Part shown: piece by piece, positions 53,505 through 62,433 of the stretch
Position numbering within the stretch: position 1 is the stretch's first letter
Layout: each line of letters starts with the position of its first letter
Source: Pseudomonas fortuita
GTDB lineage: Bacteria; Pseudomonadota; Gammaproteobacteria; Pseudomonadales; Pseudomonadaceae
DNA: 64,000 nt
NCBI RefSeq assembly: GCF_026898135.2
Contig: NZ_CP114035.2
Coordinates: 1,963,501 to 2,027,500 of the forward strand
Reading direction: 5' to 3'
The notes under the pieces: model-generated
What the model saw: the letters and a program-made list of their open reading frames with translations, nothing else
Databases searched by the model: none
What the model was told of the DNA's origin: nothing
Position numbers and translations under genes: made by a program

Positions 53505-53849
53505 AATTGTTTATTGCCTCTCGACGGGTTTCGGTGTTTTCGGGCATATTTGTCCCACAGTAATGCGCACATGGATGCCAGGGCTTGTCTTCTTGCAGGC
53601 TCACCCCCATGGTTGCGTTTTCTGGTGAGTGGTCTCAGGCATCACGCTTCCCAAACCGGGAATGAGCCAAACGCCTTCGGTTGAGGGCGAATCTGGCAAA
53701 CCAGAGTAAAGATTCCTGCACGCTGCATCGTCAGCGTGCACAGACATTTCGCATATCGCTTTATTACTCTTTTCGCCTATCGATAAGAAATGGCCGTGCC
53801 TCCCCGAGCTTGGGGGAGGGCGGGTTGTAACCGGTTGAGGATTACTTCA
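53505..53849. other. 345-nt gap with one strong hairpin
   Basis: No convincing gene. A perfect 9-bp hairpin, TGCACGCTG-CATCGT-CAGCGTGCA, lies at 53717-53740. The AT-rich stretch 53750-53790 (CGCTTTATTACTCTTTTCGCC) probably holds the promoter of the next gene. An sRNA here is possible but not supported by any recognised family. Confidence 0.45.
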
Positions 53850-54320
53850 TTGGCAGTCAGCACACTTGATACCCATGCGTTGTTCGCCTTGGGCGACTTG
53901 CGCGGTAAATTGGCCCAGCTGTTCCAGGGTCGTTTTATCTACGTTACCGAACAAACTCCTGAAGGCCTTTACATGGCCGAGATCGACACCGAAAACGCAT
54001 TGGTGGTCGATGACAAGCAGCGCCTCGAACTGAAAGTCGGCGACCACTTCCGCGCTGCCGTGTTGCCCAGCCGCGAAGGTGGCAAGCTGGAAATGCGCTT
54101 TCGCGATATCAAACTGAATGTGTATGGCGTGGGCGATTATGCCTTCGTCTCGGTACCTCAAGGCGAGGGCATCGTGTTGCGCGAGGGGCACGGCGTAATG
54201 CTGGTTTTCGCCGCGCAACAGCAGGTGCAGGAAGGCCTGGGCAAATTGCTCAAGGCGGTGACCGGCAAGGTTGCCAAATGGCGCAAAGGCGAGCTGACCA
54301 CCTTCAAGGCCAGTGAATGA
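53850..54320 (+). CDS. Hypothetical protein, TTG start likely
   Basis: A 156-residue unknown protein. I choose TTG 53850 because GAGG at 53837-53840 is well placed and the protein then begins MAVSTLDTHALFALGDLRGK; an ATG at 53790 is in frame but has no ribosome site. Predicted mixed alpha/beta (GRFIYVTEQTPEGLYMAEID, LELKVGDHFRAAVLPSREGG, KLEMRFRDIKLNVYGVGDYA), with a helical tail (EGLGKLLKAVTGKVAKWRKG). No recognised catalytic motif, signal peptide or membrane helix. The stop overlaps the next small gene by 4 nt. Confidence 0.6.
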   Translation: MAVSTLDTHALFALGDLRGKLAQLFQGRFIYVTEQTPEGLYMAEIDTENALVVDDKQRLELKVGDHFRAAVLPSREGGKLEMRFRDIKLNVYGVGDYAFVSVPQGEGIVLREGHGVMLVFAAQQQVQEGLGKLLKAVTGKVAKWRKGELTTFKASE

Positions 54321-54529
54321 CCGACAGCGATAGTGCACCTGCCTCGCGTGCCGAATTTCATCGGCTGCACCAGGCGGATGCTGTGGCTGAGGCCGAACGT
54401 TTGCTGGGCAGGCGTGGGGAGCTGCAAGGCGCATGGTTGAACTGGGTCGCGGGTGAGCTGTACCAACTCGGCCCGCCCCCTTATGTCGCCATGGTGCGGC
54501 GGGAGCTGCAGCGCCTCAGCCAAGGCTGA
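54317..54529 (+). CDS. Small helical protein with WxxWV...PPxYxxMVR motif
   Basis: A 70-residue protein overlapping the previous gene by ATGA, so translationally coupled to it. Its C-terminal half, NWVAGELYQLGPPPYVAMVR then RELQRL, aligns with the protein at 16962-17225 (WxxWV, EL, PP, Y, MVR, E, L in the same spacing), showing a small family with two members in this window. No catalytic or membrane features. Convergent with the antiporter operon 13 nt away. Function unknown. Confidence 0.65.
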   Translation: MTDSDSAPASRAEFHRLHQADAVAEAERLLGRRGELQGAWLNWVAGELYQLGPPPYVAMVRRELQRLSQG

Positions 54530-54541
54530 GACGGCGGCCCT

Positions 54542-54907
54542 TCAGTTGCCCCGGTCGCGGCCGCTGCTGACTTCTTCAGGCACTGGCTCTTTAGACATGC
54601 GCTTGCGAAACAACGCCGCCCGGGCCAGCAGCAGCGTGGTGACCGGCACGGTGATCGACAGCAGAATGGGAATTAGCCAGGCGTGCAGGACCGGGGCTTC
54701 CTTGAGCCACGAGAAGTAGATGATCGAAGCCAGCGCTACACACCAGGCGCCAATGGTCGACGCCAGCGCAGGTGGGTGCATGCGCTGGAAGTAATCCTTC
54801 AGGCGCACCAGGCCTATTGCTCCGACTAGCGCGAACAGGCTGCCGGCCAGCAGCAGCGCGGCGGTGACCACTTCCAGCCAGAAGGGCAGTACCAGGGTTT
54901 CGGTCAT
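54542..54907 (-). CDS. mnhG: Mrp-type Na+/H+ antiporter subunit G
   Basis: A 121-residue membrane protein with three hydrophobic segments: AALLLAGSLFALVGAIGLVR, the central ALASTIGAWCVALASIIYFS, and LIPILLSITVPVTTLLLARA. The motif GLVRLKDYFQRMHPPALA is diagnostic of MnhG/PhaG. It is the last gene of the Mrp operon and overlaps subunit F by 4 nt. The charged C-terminal tail is cytoplasmic. Confidence 0.92.
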   Translation of the reverse strand: MTETLVLPFWLEVVTAALLLAGSLFALVGAIGLVRLKDYFQRMHPPALASTIGAWCVALASIIYFSWLKEAPVLHAWLIPILLSITVPVTTLLLARAALFRKRMSKEPVPEEVSSGRDRGN

Positions 54908-55182
54908 TCGATTACCTCACCGCGCAGCAGAAACTTCGCCAGGGCAAACGAACCGACGAAGCCGAACAGCGCAATCAGCAGGGCACCTTCGAAGTAGGTG
55001 TCACTGGCATAACGGATTCCCAGCACCAGCATGGTCAGCATGGCCAGGATGTAAAGGTAGTCCAGCGCCAGCACCCGGTCCTGGGCGGACGGGCCACGGA
55101 ACAGCCGGACCAGCGCCAGGCCCATGGCCAAGGTGAAGATGAACAGGCTGGCGAGGACAGCGTTGGCGAGCAGGCCTGTCAT
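54904..55182 (-). CDS. mnhF: Mrp-type Na+/H+ antiporter subunit F
   Basis: A 92-residue protein with three membrane helices. The GPSAQDRVLALD motif after the first helix is typical of MnhF/PhaF. It overlaps subunit E by 4 nt and subunit G by 4 nt. It is required for assembly of the hetero-oligomeric antiporter. Confidence 0.92.
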   Translation of the reverse strand: MTGLLANAVLASLFIFTLAMGLALVRLFRGPSAQDRVLALDYLYILAMLTMLVLGIRYASDTYFEGALLIALFGFVGSFALAKFLLRGEVIE

Positions 55183-55667
55183 TGGAATATCTCCATCAGC
55201 GGGCGTTCGTAGGTGTCCTTGAAGTGCTGGATAAAGGCAGCCTCATCCTCCAGGTCGAACACGTGCAGCAGCAATACGCTGCGGTCCAGCGCCAGCTCGG
55301 ACCAGACCGTGCCGGGCACTACAGTGGTGATCATCGACAGTGCCGCGAGCCCATGTGCGTCGTGCAGGGCCAGCGGAATATGCACGAACGCCGAGCGTGG
55401 TGGTTGCTTGCCGGCACGCAGGACGCCACGGGCCACCAGCAAATTGGACATGATCACATCCATGCCTACCCGGCCAATCAGCCGGGCGATGACGATTGGC
55501 CGACGCACGTGGGCATGCTGTGGGCGCAGCGGCGCCATCAGCAGTGGCGCCAGCACGCCGAGTACGGCACCTAGCAGCAGGTTGCCAGGGCTGACCGATA
55601 GATTCAGCAGCAGCCACAGGCCGAATAGCGAAACCGAGAGCAGCGGGGCGGGGAACAGTCGGTTCAT
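55179..55667 (-). CDS. mnhE: Mrp-type Na+/H+ antiporter subunit E
   Basis: A 162-residue membrane protein: two N-terminal helices (LLSVSLFGLWLLLNLSVSPG, LLLGAVLGVLAPLLMAPL), a third with VGMDVIMSNLLVARGVL, and a cytoplasmic domain with ITTVVPGTVWSELALDRS and LLLHVFDLEDEAAF, both standard MnhE/PhaE motifs. ATG 55667 overlaps subunit D by 4 nt; an upstream extension in the same frame runs inside subunit D and is rejected. Confidence 0.92.
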   Translation of the reverse strand: MNRLFPAPLLSVSLFGLWLLLNLSVSPGNLLLGAVLGVLAPLLMAPLRPQHAHVRRPIVIARLIGRVGMDVIMSNLLVARGVLRAGKQPPRSAFVHIPLALHDAHGLAALSMITTVVPGTVWSELALDRSVLLLHVFDLEDEAAFIQHFKDTYERPLMEIFQ

Positions 55668-57343
55668 GGCTGCACCTGTACGTCGAGCGAGGTGGGCCCA
55701 GAAATCGGCCGTGCGGCCATCACGGCTTCGATATAGGCATCGGGGGCCTGCAGGCTGGCAGCGGTGTCCTGGGTGTAGCGCAGCAACGGCTCGGCCTTGA
55801 GGCTGAGGATGATGCACAGGCCTAGCAGGATGACGATGGGCAGGCACTCATAGCGGCGTAGCACTGGCGACGGGCGCTCTTCGGGTTTCCAGAAGCGCTG
55901 GATACCGACCCTGCCGAAGGCGATGAGCGAGGCCATGCCGGACAGGATCAGCAGCGCCACCAGGCCCCAGCCCGCCGCACTCAGCGGCTGCTCGGCCGGC
56001 ACGCCCAGGCCTTGCGGGTTGAACAGTGCGCTGATCAGGTTGAGCTTGCCGACGAAGCCTGACAACGGCGGCATACCTATGATCAGCAAGGCGCAGGCGA
56101 TGAAGCTGAGGCCGAGGAACGCCATGGTCCAGGGGATGATCTGGCCAATCACCACCTTCTGCTCGTCGTCGAGGTTGATACCTTTGGGCGGGTGTAACGA
56201 CTCCAGCGGTGGCGGCATGGCGTCTTCTTCTTCGTCCAGCGGCACTTCGTTGGCCGAGCGCGAGCGTTCGACCAGTTCGGCAAGCAGGAACAGCGCGCAC
56301 AGCGCCAGGGTCGAGTTGACCAGGTAGAACAGCGCCGCACCAGTCACCGCCGACTGGGCAAAACCGACGGCGCCGAGCAGGGTGCCGGCCGAAACCAGGA
56401 TGCTGAGCGCTGCCATGCGCTCCAGGCGCTGTGCGGCCAGGATCGACACTGCAGCCACCGCCAGGGTGACCAGGCCACCGTACACCAGCCACTCGCCACC
56501 GAAATGCGCCGATGCGCCGGCCTGCCCGGAGAACAGCAACGTCCACAGGCGCAGGAGGGCGTAAAGGCCGACCTTGGTCATGATGGCGAACAACGCGGCT
56601 ACCGGCGCGCTGGCTGAGGCGTAGGCCGGCACCAGCCAGAAGTTCAGCGGCCAGATGCCGGCCTTGACCAGGAAGGCCATGGCCAGGATCGCCGCGCCGG
56701 CATGCAGCAGGCCGCGGTCCGCCTCCGGTACCAGTGGAATCTTCAGCGCCAGGTCGGCCATGTTCAGGGTGCCGGTTACCCCATACAGCATCGCTGCGCC
56801 GATCAGGAACAGCGACGAAGCGAACAGGTTGATGGCAATGTAGTGCAGGCCGGCTCGTACCCGCGCACGCCCCGAGCCATGTAGCAGCAAGCCATAGGAG
56901 GCTGCCAGCAGCACCTCGAAGAACACGAACAGGTTGAACAGGTCGGCGGTGAGAAAGGCGCCGTAAAGCCCCATCAGCTGAATCTGAAACAACGCATGGA
57001 AACTGGCCCCGGCACCGTCCCAGCGGGCGCGGGCAAACAGCAGGGCGCTGAAGCCGATGACACCGGTGAGGGTCAATAACAATGCCGACAGGTGGTCCAC
57101 CACCAGGACGATACCGAACGGTGCTGGCCAGTTGCCCGGCAGGTAGACGCCGATCGATTCCGCCTGGCCCTGGGTGCGCACCCACAGCAGCAGGCTGACG
57201 GCGATGGCCAGGCCGGCGAAGGTCGACAGCAGGTTGAGCCGGGCCTTGATACGCCGATGTTTCTCGCCCAGCAGCAACATTACCGCTGCCGTCACCAGTG
57301 GCAGGAGAATGGGCGCGACGATCAGTTGGCTCATGCCATTCAT
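55664..57343 (-). CDS. mnhD: Mrp-type Na+/H+ antiporter subunit D
   Basis: A 559-residue protein homologous to NuoM/NuoN. It has about 14 hydrophobic segments and the proton-channel features of the family: the TM5-type Glu in FNLFVFFEVLLAASYGLLLH, a Lys in AFLVKAGIWPLNFWLVPAYA, and PPLSGFVGKLNLI. An acidic insert (about 340-360, LDEEEDAMPPPLES) lies on one side of the membrane and is longer than usual. It overlaps subunits C and E by 4 nt each. Together with subunit A it forms the ion-translocating part. Confidence 0.92.
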   Translation of the reverse strand: MNGMSQLIVAPILLPLVTAAVMLLLGEKHRRIKARLNLLSTFAGLAIAVSLLLWVRTQGQAESIGVYLPGNWPAPFGIVLVVDHLSALLLTLTGVIGFSALLFARARWDGAGASFHALFQIQLMGLYGAFLTADLFNLFVFFEVLLAASYGLLLHGSGRARVRAGLHYIAINLFASSLFLIGAAMLYGVTGTLNMADLALKIPLVPEADRGLLHAGAAILAMAFLVKAGIWPLNFWLVPAYASASAPVAALFAIMTKVGLYALLRLWTLLFSGQAGASAHFGGEWLVYGGLVTLAVAAVSILAAQRLERMAALSILVSAGTLLGAVGFAQSAVTGAALFYLVNSTLALCALFLLAELVERSRSANEVPLDEEEDAMPPPLESLHPPKGINLDDEQKVVIGQIIPWTMAFLGLSFIACALLIIGMPPLSGFVGKLNLISALFNPQGLGVPAEQPLSAAGWGLVALLILSGMASLIAFGRVGIQRFWKPEERPSPVLRRYECLPIVILLGLCIILSLKAEPLLRYTQDTAASLQAPDAYIEAVMAARPISGPTSLDVQVQP

Positions 57344-57684
57344 TCGTCACGCTCCCGGCCATCCACGTGGTCGGTACCGGTCAGGCCGCGCGAGGCCAGC
57401 AACACCACCAGAAACAGCGCCGTCATGGCGAAGCTGATGACGATGGCCGTAAGCACGAGGGCCTGAGGCAACGGGTCGGTGTAGTGCAGCAGGTCTTGCG
57501 TGACGCCCTCCTTGATGATGGGCTCCTTGCCGATGAACAGGCTGCCCATGCTGAAGATGAACAGGTTTACGCCGTACGACAGCAGGCACAGGCCCATGAT
57601 TACCTGGTAGGTCCGCGGGCGCAGAATCAGCCACACCCCCGAGGCGGCCAGCACGCCGATGGCGACTGCAATGACTTCTTCCAT
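57340..57684 (-). CDS. mnhC: Mrp-type Na+/H+ antiporter subunit C
   Basis: A 114-residue NuoK-like protein with three membrane helices. Marks are GVWLILRPRTYQVIMGLCLL, GVNLFIF and DPLPQALVLTAIVISFAMTA, where the DPLPQALVLTAIVI stretch is diagnostic of MnhC/PhaC. Its start overlaps the subunit A stop by 1 nt (TGATG) and its end overlaps subunit D by 4 nt. Confidence 0.93.
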   Translation of the reverse strand: MEEVIAVAIGVLAASGVWLILRPRTYQVIMGLCLLSYGVNLFIFSMGSLFIGKEPIIKEGVTQDLLHYTDPLPQALVLTAIVISFAMTALFLVVLLASRGLTGTDHVDGRERDE

Positions 57685-60599
57685 CAGGCGGCTCCTGCTT
57701 GGCTGGTTTTCGATGAATTGCCCGGGCGGTAGGCGCGCACCGACTGGTGCGCCAGGGCAGTGAGGATCAGCAGGGTCGAGCCGACCACCACGGTGTACAC
57801 GCCAACATCGAAGAACAGCGCGCTGGCCACGTGCACATCACCGAGCAAAGGCAGGTGCAGGTGGGCGGTATGGGTGGTCAGGAACGGGTAGCCCAGCAGC
57901 ATGGCGCCGATTCCGGTCAGGGTGGCGCACAGCAACCCGGTGCCCATCCAGCGCAGTGGGCGCAGGCTCATCTGCGCCTCCACCCACTGGGTGCCCGCCA
58001 CCATGTATTGCAGGATGAACGCCACCGACATCACCAGGCCGGCGACGAAGCCGCCGCCTGGCTGATTGTGGCCGCGCATGAACAGGTACATGGACACCAG
58101 CAGGGCGATTGGCAACAGCAGGCGCACCAGCACCGCAGGCACCATCATGAAGCCCAGGGCGGTGTCGGTGGCATGCCGCGGGTTGATCAGGTCGGTGACC
58201 ACGTCACGCGCCAGCTGGCGTTGTTGCGCAGGCAACTGCATGCTCTCTTTGGGCGGGCGGAAGCGCCGCAGCAGGGCGAACACGGTCAGCGCCACGGCCA
58301 CCAGCACAGTGATTTCACCGAGGGTATCGAAGCCGCGGAAGTCGACCAGCATGACATTGACCACATTGGTGCCGCCGCCTTGGGGCAGTGCACGGCTCAG
58401 GTAGAACGAGGAAATGTCGTTGGGGGTCGGCCGGGTCAGCATGGCGTAGGACAGCAAGGCCATCCCGCCACCCACCAGCACCGCCAGCAGCAGGTCGCGC
58501 AGGCGGCGCATGCGCGCACGCTCCAGGCTGCCCGGTAGTGGCGATACCCCTTCGATACGCCGTGGCAACCAACGCAGGCCAAGCAGGATCAGCACGGTGG
58601 TGACCACTTCGACCACCAGCTGGGTCAGGGCCAGGTCGGGTGCGGAGAACCAGACAAAGGTGATGCAGGTCATCAGGCCGCAGACACTGACCATGATCAG
58701 TGCTGCCAGGCGGTGGTACTTGGCCTGGTACGCGGCGCCGATGGCACAGGCGATGGCGATCAGCCACAGCGCGACGAACACGCCGGAACCCGGGATCTTA
58801 GGCCGGTCGCCCCAGCTGAGCCCGCTGTAGAGCATGGGCGTGAGGCCGGCGAGGAAGGCCGCGAGCACCAGCATGAACAGCTGCGACTGAAGGCGGCGGG
58901 TGGTGAACAGGCGTTCGATGCGCCGCGCCAGCAGCATCAGGTGAACCTGCCCGTGCTCGAACAGGCGCTTGCCATTGAAACGTTCGATCAACGGTGGGTA
59001 GGGGAAGCGGCCCAGGCGCAGTTGCTTGCGCAGCAGCAGGTACAGCACGATGCCGCCGCTCATGGCCACCAGGCTCATGATCAGTGGCGCATTCCAGCCA
59101 TGCCAGATCGCCAGGCTGTACTCCGGCAAAGTACCGCCTACTACCGGGAGGGCTGCGGCGGCCAGCAGCGGACCGACCGACTGGGCGGGGAAGATGCCCA
59201 CCACCAGGCAGGTGAGTACCAGCAGCTCGACCGGAGCACGCATCCAGCGTGGCGGCTCGTGCGGGGTGTGGGGCAGGTCCTGGGCGGTGGGACCGAAGAA
59301 CACATCCACGGTAAAGCGCAGGGCGTAGGCCACGCTGAAGGTACCGGCCAGGGTGGCGATCACCGGCAACGTTGCTTCGACCCAGGCAGTGGAACTGATA
59401 AACACCGTTTCGGCGAAGAACATTTCCTTGGACAGGAAGCCGTTCATCAGCGGCACGCCGGCCATCGAGGCGCTGGCCACCATGGCCAGGGTGGCAGTGT
59501 ATGGCACCAGGCGGATCAGGCCGCTGAGGCGGCGGATGTCGCGGGTTCCACTTTCGTGGTCGATGATGCCGGCGGCCATGAACAACGAGGCCTTGAAGGT
59601 GGCGTGGTTGAGAATGTGGAACACGGCGGCGACCGCGGCCAGCGGGCTGTTCAGGCCCAGCAGGAGGGTAATCAGCCCCAGGTGGCTGATGGTCGAATAG
59701 GCCAGCAGCCCCTTGAGGTCGTTCTGGAACATGGCGGCGAAAGCGCCGAGCAGCAGGGTGAGGGCGCCGGCACCGCCGACGATCCAGAACCACTCTTCGC
59801 TGCCTGACAGCACCGGCCAGAACCGCGCTAGCAGGAATACCCCGGCCTTGACCATGGTGGCAGAGTGCAAATAGGCCGATACCGGAGTGGGCGCTGCCAT
59901 GGCATGGGGCAGCCAGAAATGGAAGGGGAACTGTGCGCTTTTGCTCAGCGCGCCAATGAGGATCAGGGGCAGCAGCACCGGATAAAGCGCATGCTGGCGG
60001 ATGGTGTCGCCGGCAGCCAGGACCTTGTCCAGGTCATAGCTGCCGACCACATGGCCGAGCAGCAGGGCACCCACCAGCAGGCACAAGCCACCCGCGCCGG
60101 TCACCATGAGCGCCATGTAGGCGCCGCGGCGGGCGTCAGCGCGGTGGTGCCAGTAACCGATAAGAAGAAATGAGAACAGGCTGGTCAGTTCCCAGAAGAA
60201 CACCAGCTGAATCAGGTTACCGGAGATTACCAGGCCGAGCATGGCGCCCATGAAGGCCAGGAAGAAGGCGAAGAAACGCGGCACCGGGTCCTGTGGCGAC
60301 ATGTAGTAGCGCGCATACAGCGACACCAGTGTGCCGATGCCCAGCACCAGCAGCGAGAACAGCCAGGCAAAGCCGTCCATGCGCAGTACCAGGTTCAACC
60401 CCAGGCTGGGCAGCCAGAGGAATTCTTCGCGAATCACGCCCCCGTGGGCAATTTGAGGGTACAGCAGTGCTACCTGGACGGTGCCGACCAAGGCCACGAG
60501 CCCGGCGAGAATGGACTCGGCGTTACGTGCGTTGTGCGGCAGCACGGCTGCCAGGCAACTGCCCACGAACGGCAGAAGCAATAGCACTATCAATGACAT
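57684..60599 (-). CDS. mnhA: Mrp-type Na+/H+ antiporter subunit A, fused A+B
   Basis: A 971-residue fusion of MrpA (NuoL-like, residues about 1-770) and MrpB (about 800-960). MrpA motifs: FFWELTSLFSFLLIGYWHHR, SKSAQFPFHFWLPHAMAAPT (Lys and His in the channel), GVPLMNGFLSKEMFF, and DLALTQLVVEVVTTVLILLG near 660. MrpB part: MRGHNQPGGGFVAGLVMSVA. In Bacillus A and B are separate; Pseudomonas and other Gram-negatives fuse them (PhaAB type). The complex exchanges Na+ (or K+) for H+ to keep pH and salt balance. It is first in the six-gene operon; the 149-nt region upstream (60600-60748) holds the promoter and AT-rich inverted repeats near 60690-60720. Confidence 0.93.
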   Translation of the reverse strand: MSLIVLLLLPFVGSCLAAVLPHNARNAESILAGLVALVGTVQVALLYPQIAHGGVIREEFLWLPSLGLNLVLRMDGFAWLFSLLVLGIGTLVSLYARYYMSPQDPVPRFFAFFLAFMGAMLGLVISGNLIQLVFFWELTSLFSFLLIGYWHHRADARRGAYMALMVTGAGGLCLLVGALLLGHVVGSYDLDKVLAAGDTIRQHALYPVLLPLILIGALSKSAQFPFHFWLPHAMAAPTPVSAYLHSATMVKAGVFLLARFWPVLSGSEEWFWIVGGAGALTLLLGAFAAMFQNDLKGLLAYSTISHLGLITLLLGLNSPLAAVAAVFHILNHATFKASLFMAAGIIDHESGTRDIRRLSGLIRLVPYTATLAMVASASMAGVPLMNGFLSKEMFFAETVFISSTAWVEATLPVIATLAGTFSVAYALRFTVDVFFGPTAQDLPHTPHEPPRWMRAPVELLVLTCLVVGIFPAQSVGPLLAAAALPVVGGTLPEYSLAIWHGWNAPLIMSLVAMSGGIVLYLLLRKQLRLGRFPYPPLIERFNGKRLFEHGQVHLMLLARRIERLFTTRRLQSQLFMLVLAAFLAGLTPMLYSGLSWGDRPKIPGSGVFVALWLIAIACAIGAAYQAKYHRLAALIMVSVCGLMTCITFVWFSAPDLALTQLVVEVVTTVLILLGLRWLPRRIEGVSPLPGSLERARMRRLRDLLLAVLVGGGMALLSYAMLTRPTPNDISSFYLSRALPQGGGTNVVNVMLVDFRGFDTLGEITVLVAVALTVFALLRRFRPPKESMQLPAQQRQLARDVVTDLINPRHATDTALGFMMVPAVLVRLLLPIALLVSMYLFMRGHNQPGGGFVAGLVMSVAFILQYMVAGTQWVEAQMSLRPLRWMGTGLLCATLTGIGAMLLGYPFLTTHTAHLHLPLLGDVHVASALFFDVGVYTVVVGSTLLILTALAHQSVRAYRPGNSSKTSQAGAA

Positions 60600-60748
60600 A
60601 GGGGCCTATTCTGGAGAAGTTTGCAAAGATCATACGTGCCGGGGAAGTGATCACCAACACGCAAGCTGTCGCAGAATCCTACAAACAGGCTGTGACAAGC
60701 TGTTTTTTTATAACAGTTTTTTACAAAGCATAGTCGCTGTTGTCATCT

Positions 60749-61699
60749 TTACAGGCCGGTCTGGCGCTCGCCTTCACTCTGGACGTCGTGTGCTTCGACG
60801 GTTTCGCGGGGGCGGCGTACCTTGAGTTCGCTGACCACCACCGCGATCACGATCAGCAGGCCACCGAGCAGCGCCACGCCCGGCAGGCGTTCGCCGGCGA
60901 TGCGCCCGACGATCCCGGCCCACACCGGTTCACCGGCATAAATGAGGGTGGCGCGGGTGGGCGAGACCGACTTCTGCGCCCAGTTCATGGCCACCTGGAT
61001 CACCGCGCTCATGGCACCCAGGCCTATTGCGCTGGCCAGCAGCAGCCAGGAGAAGTCGGGGATGCGTTCCTGGGTCGGTACGATCATCAGGAACGCCAGC
61101 AGCGAAGCGGTCGCCAGTTGCACGACGGTGACCCGGCGCACATCGACCTGGCCGGCGTAACGGCTGATCAGGATGATTTCGGCAGCGATGGCGACGGCGC
61201 TGACCAGGGTAACCACCTCGCCCTCGCTGAAGTGCAGGCTGCCGCCTTCCGGGCCGGCCAGCAGCATCAGGCCGATGAACGCCAGGCAAATGCCGATGCT
61301 GGGCATCAGGCCAGGCCGGCGGCCCAGCACCAGCCACTGCAACAGCGGCACGAACGGCACGTACAACGCAGTGATGAACGCCGACTGGCTGCTGCTGATG
61401 GTCTGAAGACCCATGGTTTGCAGGCCGTAGCCGAGCATGATCGACACGCCTATCAGCAGGCCGGCCTTGAGCTCGGTGAAGGTCAGCCCGGGCAACGCCC
61501 GCGCCGAAACCACGCCCACGAACAGCGCTGCCGCAGCGAAGCGCAGGCCGACGAAGAACATCGGGCCGCTGACGGTCATTACGTTATGCACCAGCAGGAA
61601 GGTGCCGCCCCACAACATGGTGATGAACACCAGCACCAGTTCTGCCTTGCTCAGGCGGAAGGTAACGGCGGGGGTGGGTGTGTTGCGGGCCTGGCTCAT
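60749..61699 (-). CDS. EamA/DMT-family transporter (RhaT/YdcZ-like exporter)
   Basis: A 316-residue inner-membrane protein with ten hydrophobic helices arranged as two EamA repeats (first: LVLVFITMLWGGTFLLVHNV through FIGLMLLAGPEG; second: VVTLVSAVAIAAEIILISRY through LLIVIAVVVSELKV). The PSIGICLAFIGL and SPTRATLIYAGEPVWAGIV stretches are family signatures. Members export amino acids or metabolites; substrate unknown. ATG 61699 is used; upstream in-frame extension overlaps the divergent regulator. It is paired with a divergent XRE-cupin gene 71 nt away, which probably controls it. Confidence 0.87.
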   Translation of the reverse strand: MSQARNTPTPAVTFRLSKAELVLVFITMLWGGTFLLVHNVMTVSGPMFFVGLRFAAAALFVGVVSARALPGLTFTELKAGLLIGVSIMLGYGLQTMGLQTISSSQSAFITALYVPFVPLLQWLVLGRRPGLMPSIGICLAFIGLMLLAGPEGGSLHFSEGEVVTLVSAVAIAAEIILISRYAGQVDVRRVTVVQLATASLLAFLMIVPTQERIPDFSWLLLASAIGLGAMSAVIQVAMNWAQKSVSPTRATLIYAGEPVWAGIVGRIAGERLPGVALLGGLLIVIAVVVSELKVRRPRETVEAHDVQSEGERQTGL

Positions 61700-61749
61700 G
61701 GTCTTGCGCACTCGGAGGGGGCGGCGCACAATCGCCGCAAAGTGGGCAG

Positions 61750-61789
61750 TATACTGCGCAATCTTGACCAGTGAGCAATATAGTGCACA
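61750..61789. promoter_or_regulatory. Direct repeats in the eamA / XRE divergent region
   Basis: TATACTGCGCA at 61750-61760 and TATAGTGCACA at 61779-61789 are 29 bp apart (9 of 11 identical), a likely regulator-binding pair. The second copy lies over the first codons of the divergent gene, which itself suggests a later start or autoregulation by blocking initiation. Confidence 0.45.
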
Positions 61790-62346
61790 AAGATACTTCG
61801 CATCGGGCATCGGTGCTGCAGCATGTGAGCCTCAACGTACGCAGCCTGCGCAACGCTGGCGGGTTGAGCCAGACGGCGTTGGCCGAGCGCTCAGGCGTCA
61901 GCCGGCGCATGCTGGTGGCGATCGAGGCAGGCGAGAAGAACGTCAGCCTGACTACCCTCGACCTGATCGCCGAAGCCTTGGGGGTGGCGTTCAGCACCCT
62001 GATTCAGGCGCCTGACCAGCGCGACCCCGGCCGCATCGAGGAATTGGCCTGGGCCGGGGTATACCCGCAGAGCCGGGCAGTGCTGCTGGGTAGCAGTGCG
62101 GCACGGCGTGAGGTGGAGCTTTGGGAGTGGACCCTTGCACCGGGCGAGTGCTATTCCAGCGAGGCTGATGCCGAAGGCTGGAGCGAGCAGATCTATGTGG
62201 CTGAAGGGCAACTGACGCTGATTATCGAAGGGATCGAGCATTGCCTGCAGGTGGGGCAGTTTCATGTGTTTCCCAGCAATTGCCGGTACGCCTACCGTAA
62301 TGATGCTGGGGTTGCGGTGAGATTTGTGCGCAATGTGGTGATTTGA
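61771..62346 (+). CDS. XRE-family regulator with cupin domain
   Basis: A 191-residue regulator: HTH at about residues 22-75 (NVRSLRNAGGLSQTALAERS, GVSRRMLVAIEAGEKNVSLT) and a cupin at about 105-188 (LWEWTLAPGECYSSEADAEG, IYVAEGQLTLIIEG, GQFHVFPSNCRYAYRNDAG). The start GTG 61771 has no clear ribosome site; GTG 61783 is another candidate, and a 29-bp-spaced repeat overlaps it. Divergent from an EamA exporter, the classic pairing for XRE-cupin regulators of amino-acid exporters (for example YdcN-type). Target inferred from position. Confidence 0.82.
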   Translation: MSNIVHKDTSHRASVLQHVSLNVRSLRNAGGLSQTALAERSGVSRRMLVAIEAGEKNVSLTTLDLIAEALGVAFSTLIQAPDQRDPGRIEELAWAGVYPQSRAVLLGSSAARREVELWEWTLAPGECYSSEADAEGWSEQIYVAEGQLTLIIEGIEHCLQVGQFHVFPSNCRYAYRNDAGVAVRFVRNVVI

Positions 62347-62347
62347 G

Positions 62348-62385
62348 TCGCTGCAGGCATCGGGCAAGCCTGATGCCTGCAGCGA
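62348..62385. terminator. Perfect 14-bp hairpin between convergent genes
   Basis: TCGCTGCAGGCATC, 10-nt loop, GATGCCTGCAGCGA. It starts 2 nt after the XRE-cupin stop, before the convergent hydrolase gene. No T tract; likely a bidirectional 3' hairpin. Confidence 0.55.
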
Positions 62386-62433
62386 TACCTGTAGCCGATT
62401 GCCCAGCCCGCTCCCTGAAGAGCGTTAACCCGA

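Noticed and set aside
60690..60720. Intrinsic terminator with a T run on the plus strand (CTGTTTTTTT)
   Set aside because: No plus-strand gene ends here; both flanking genes are on the minus strand, where the T run is absent. More likely AT-rich promoter DNA.
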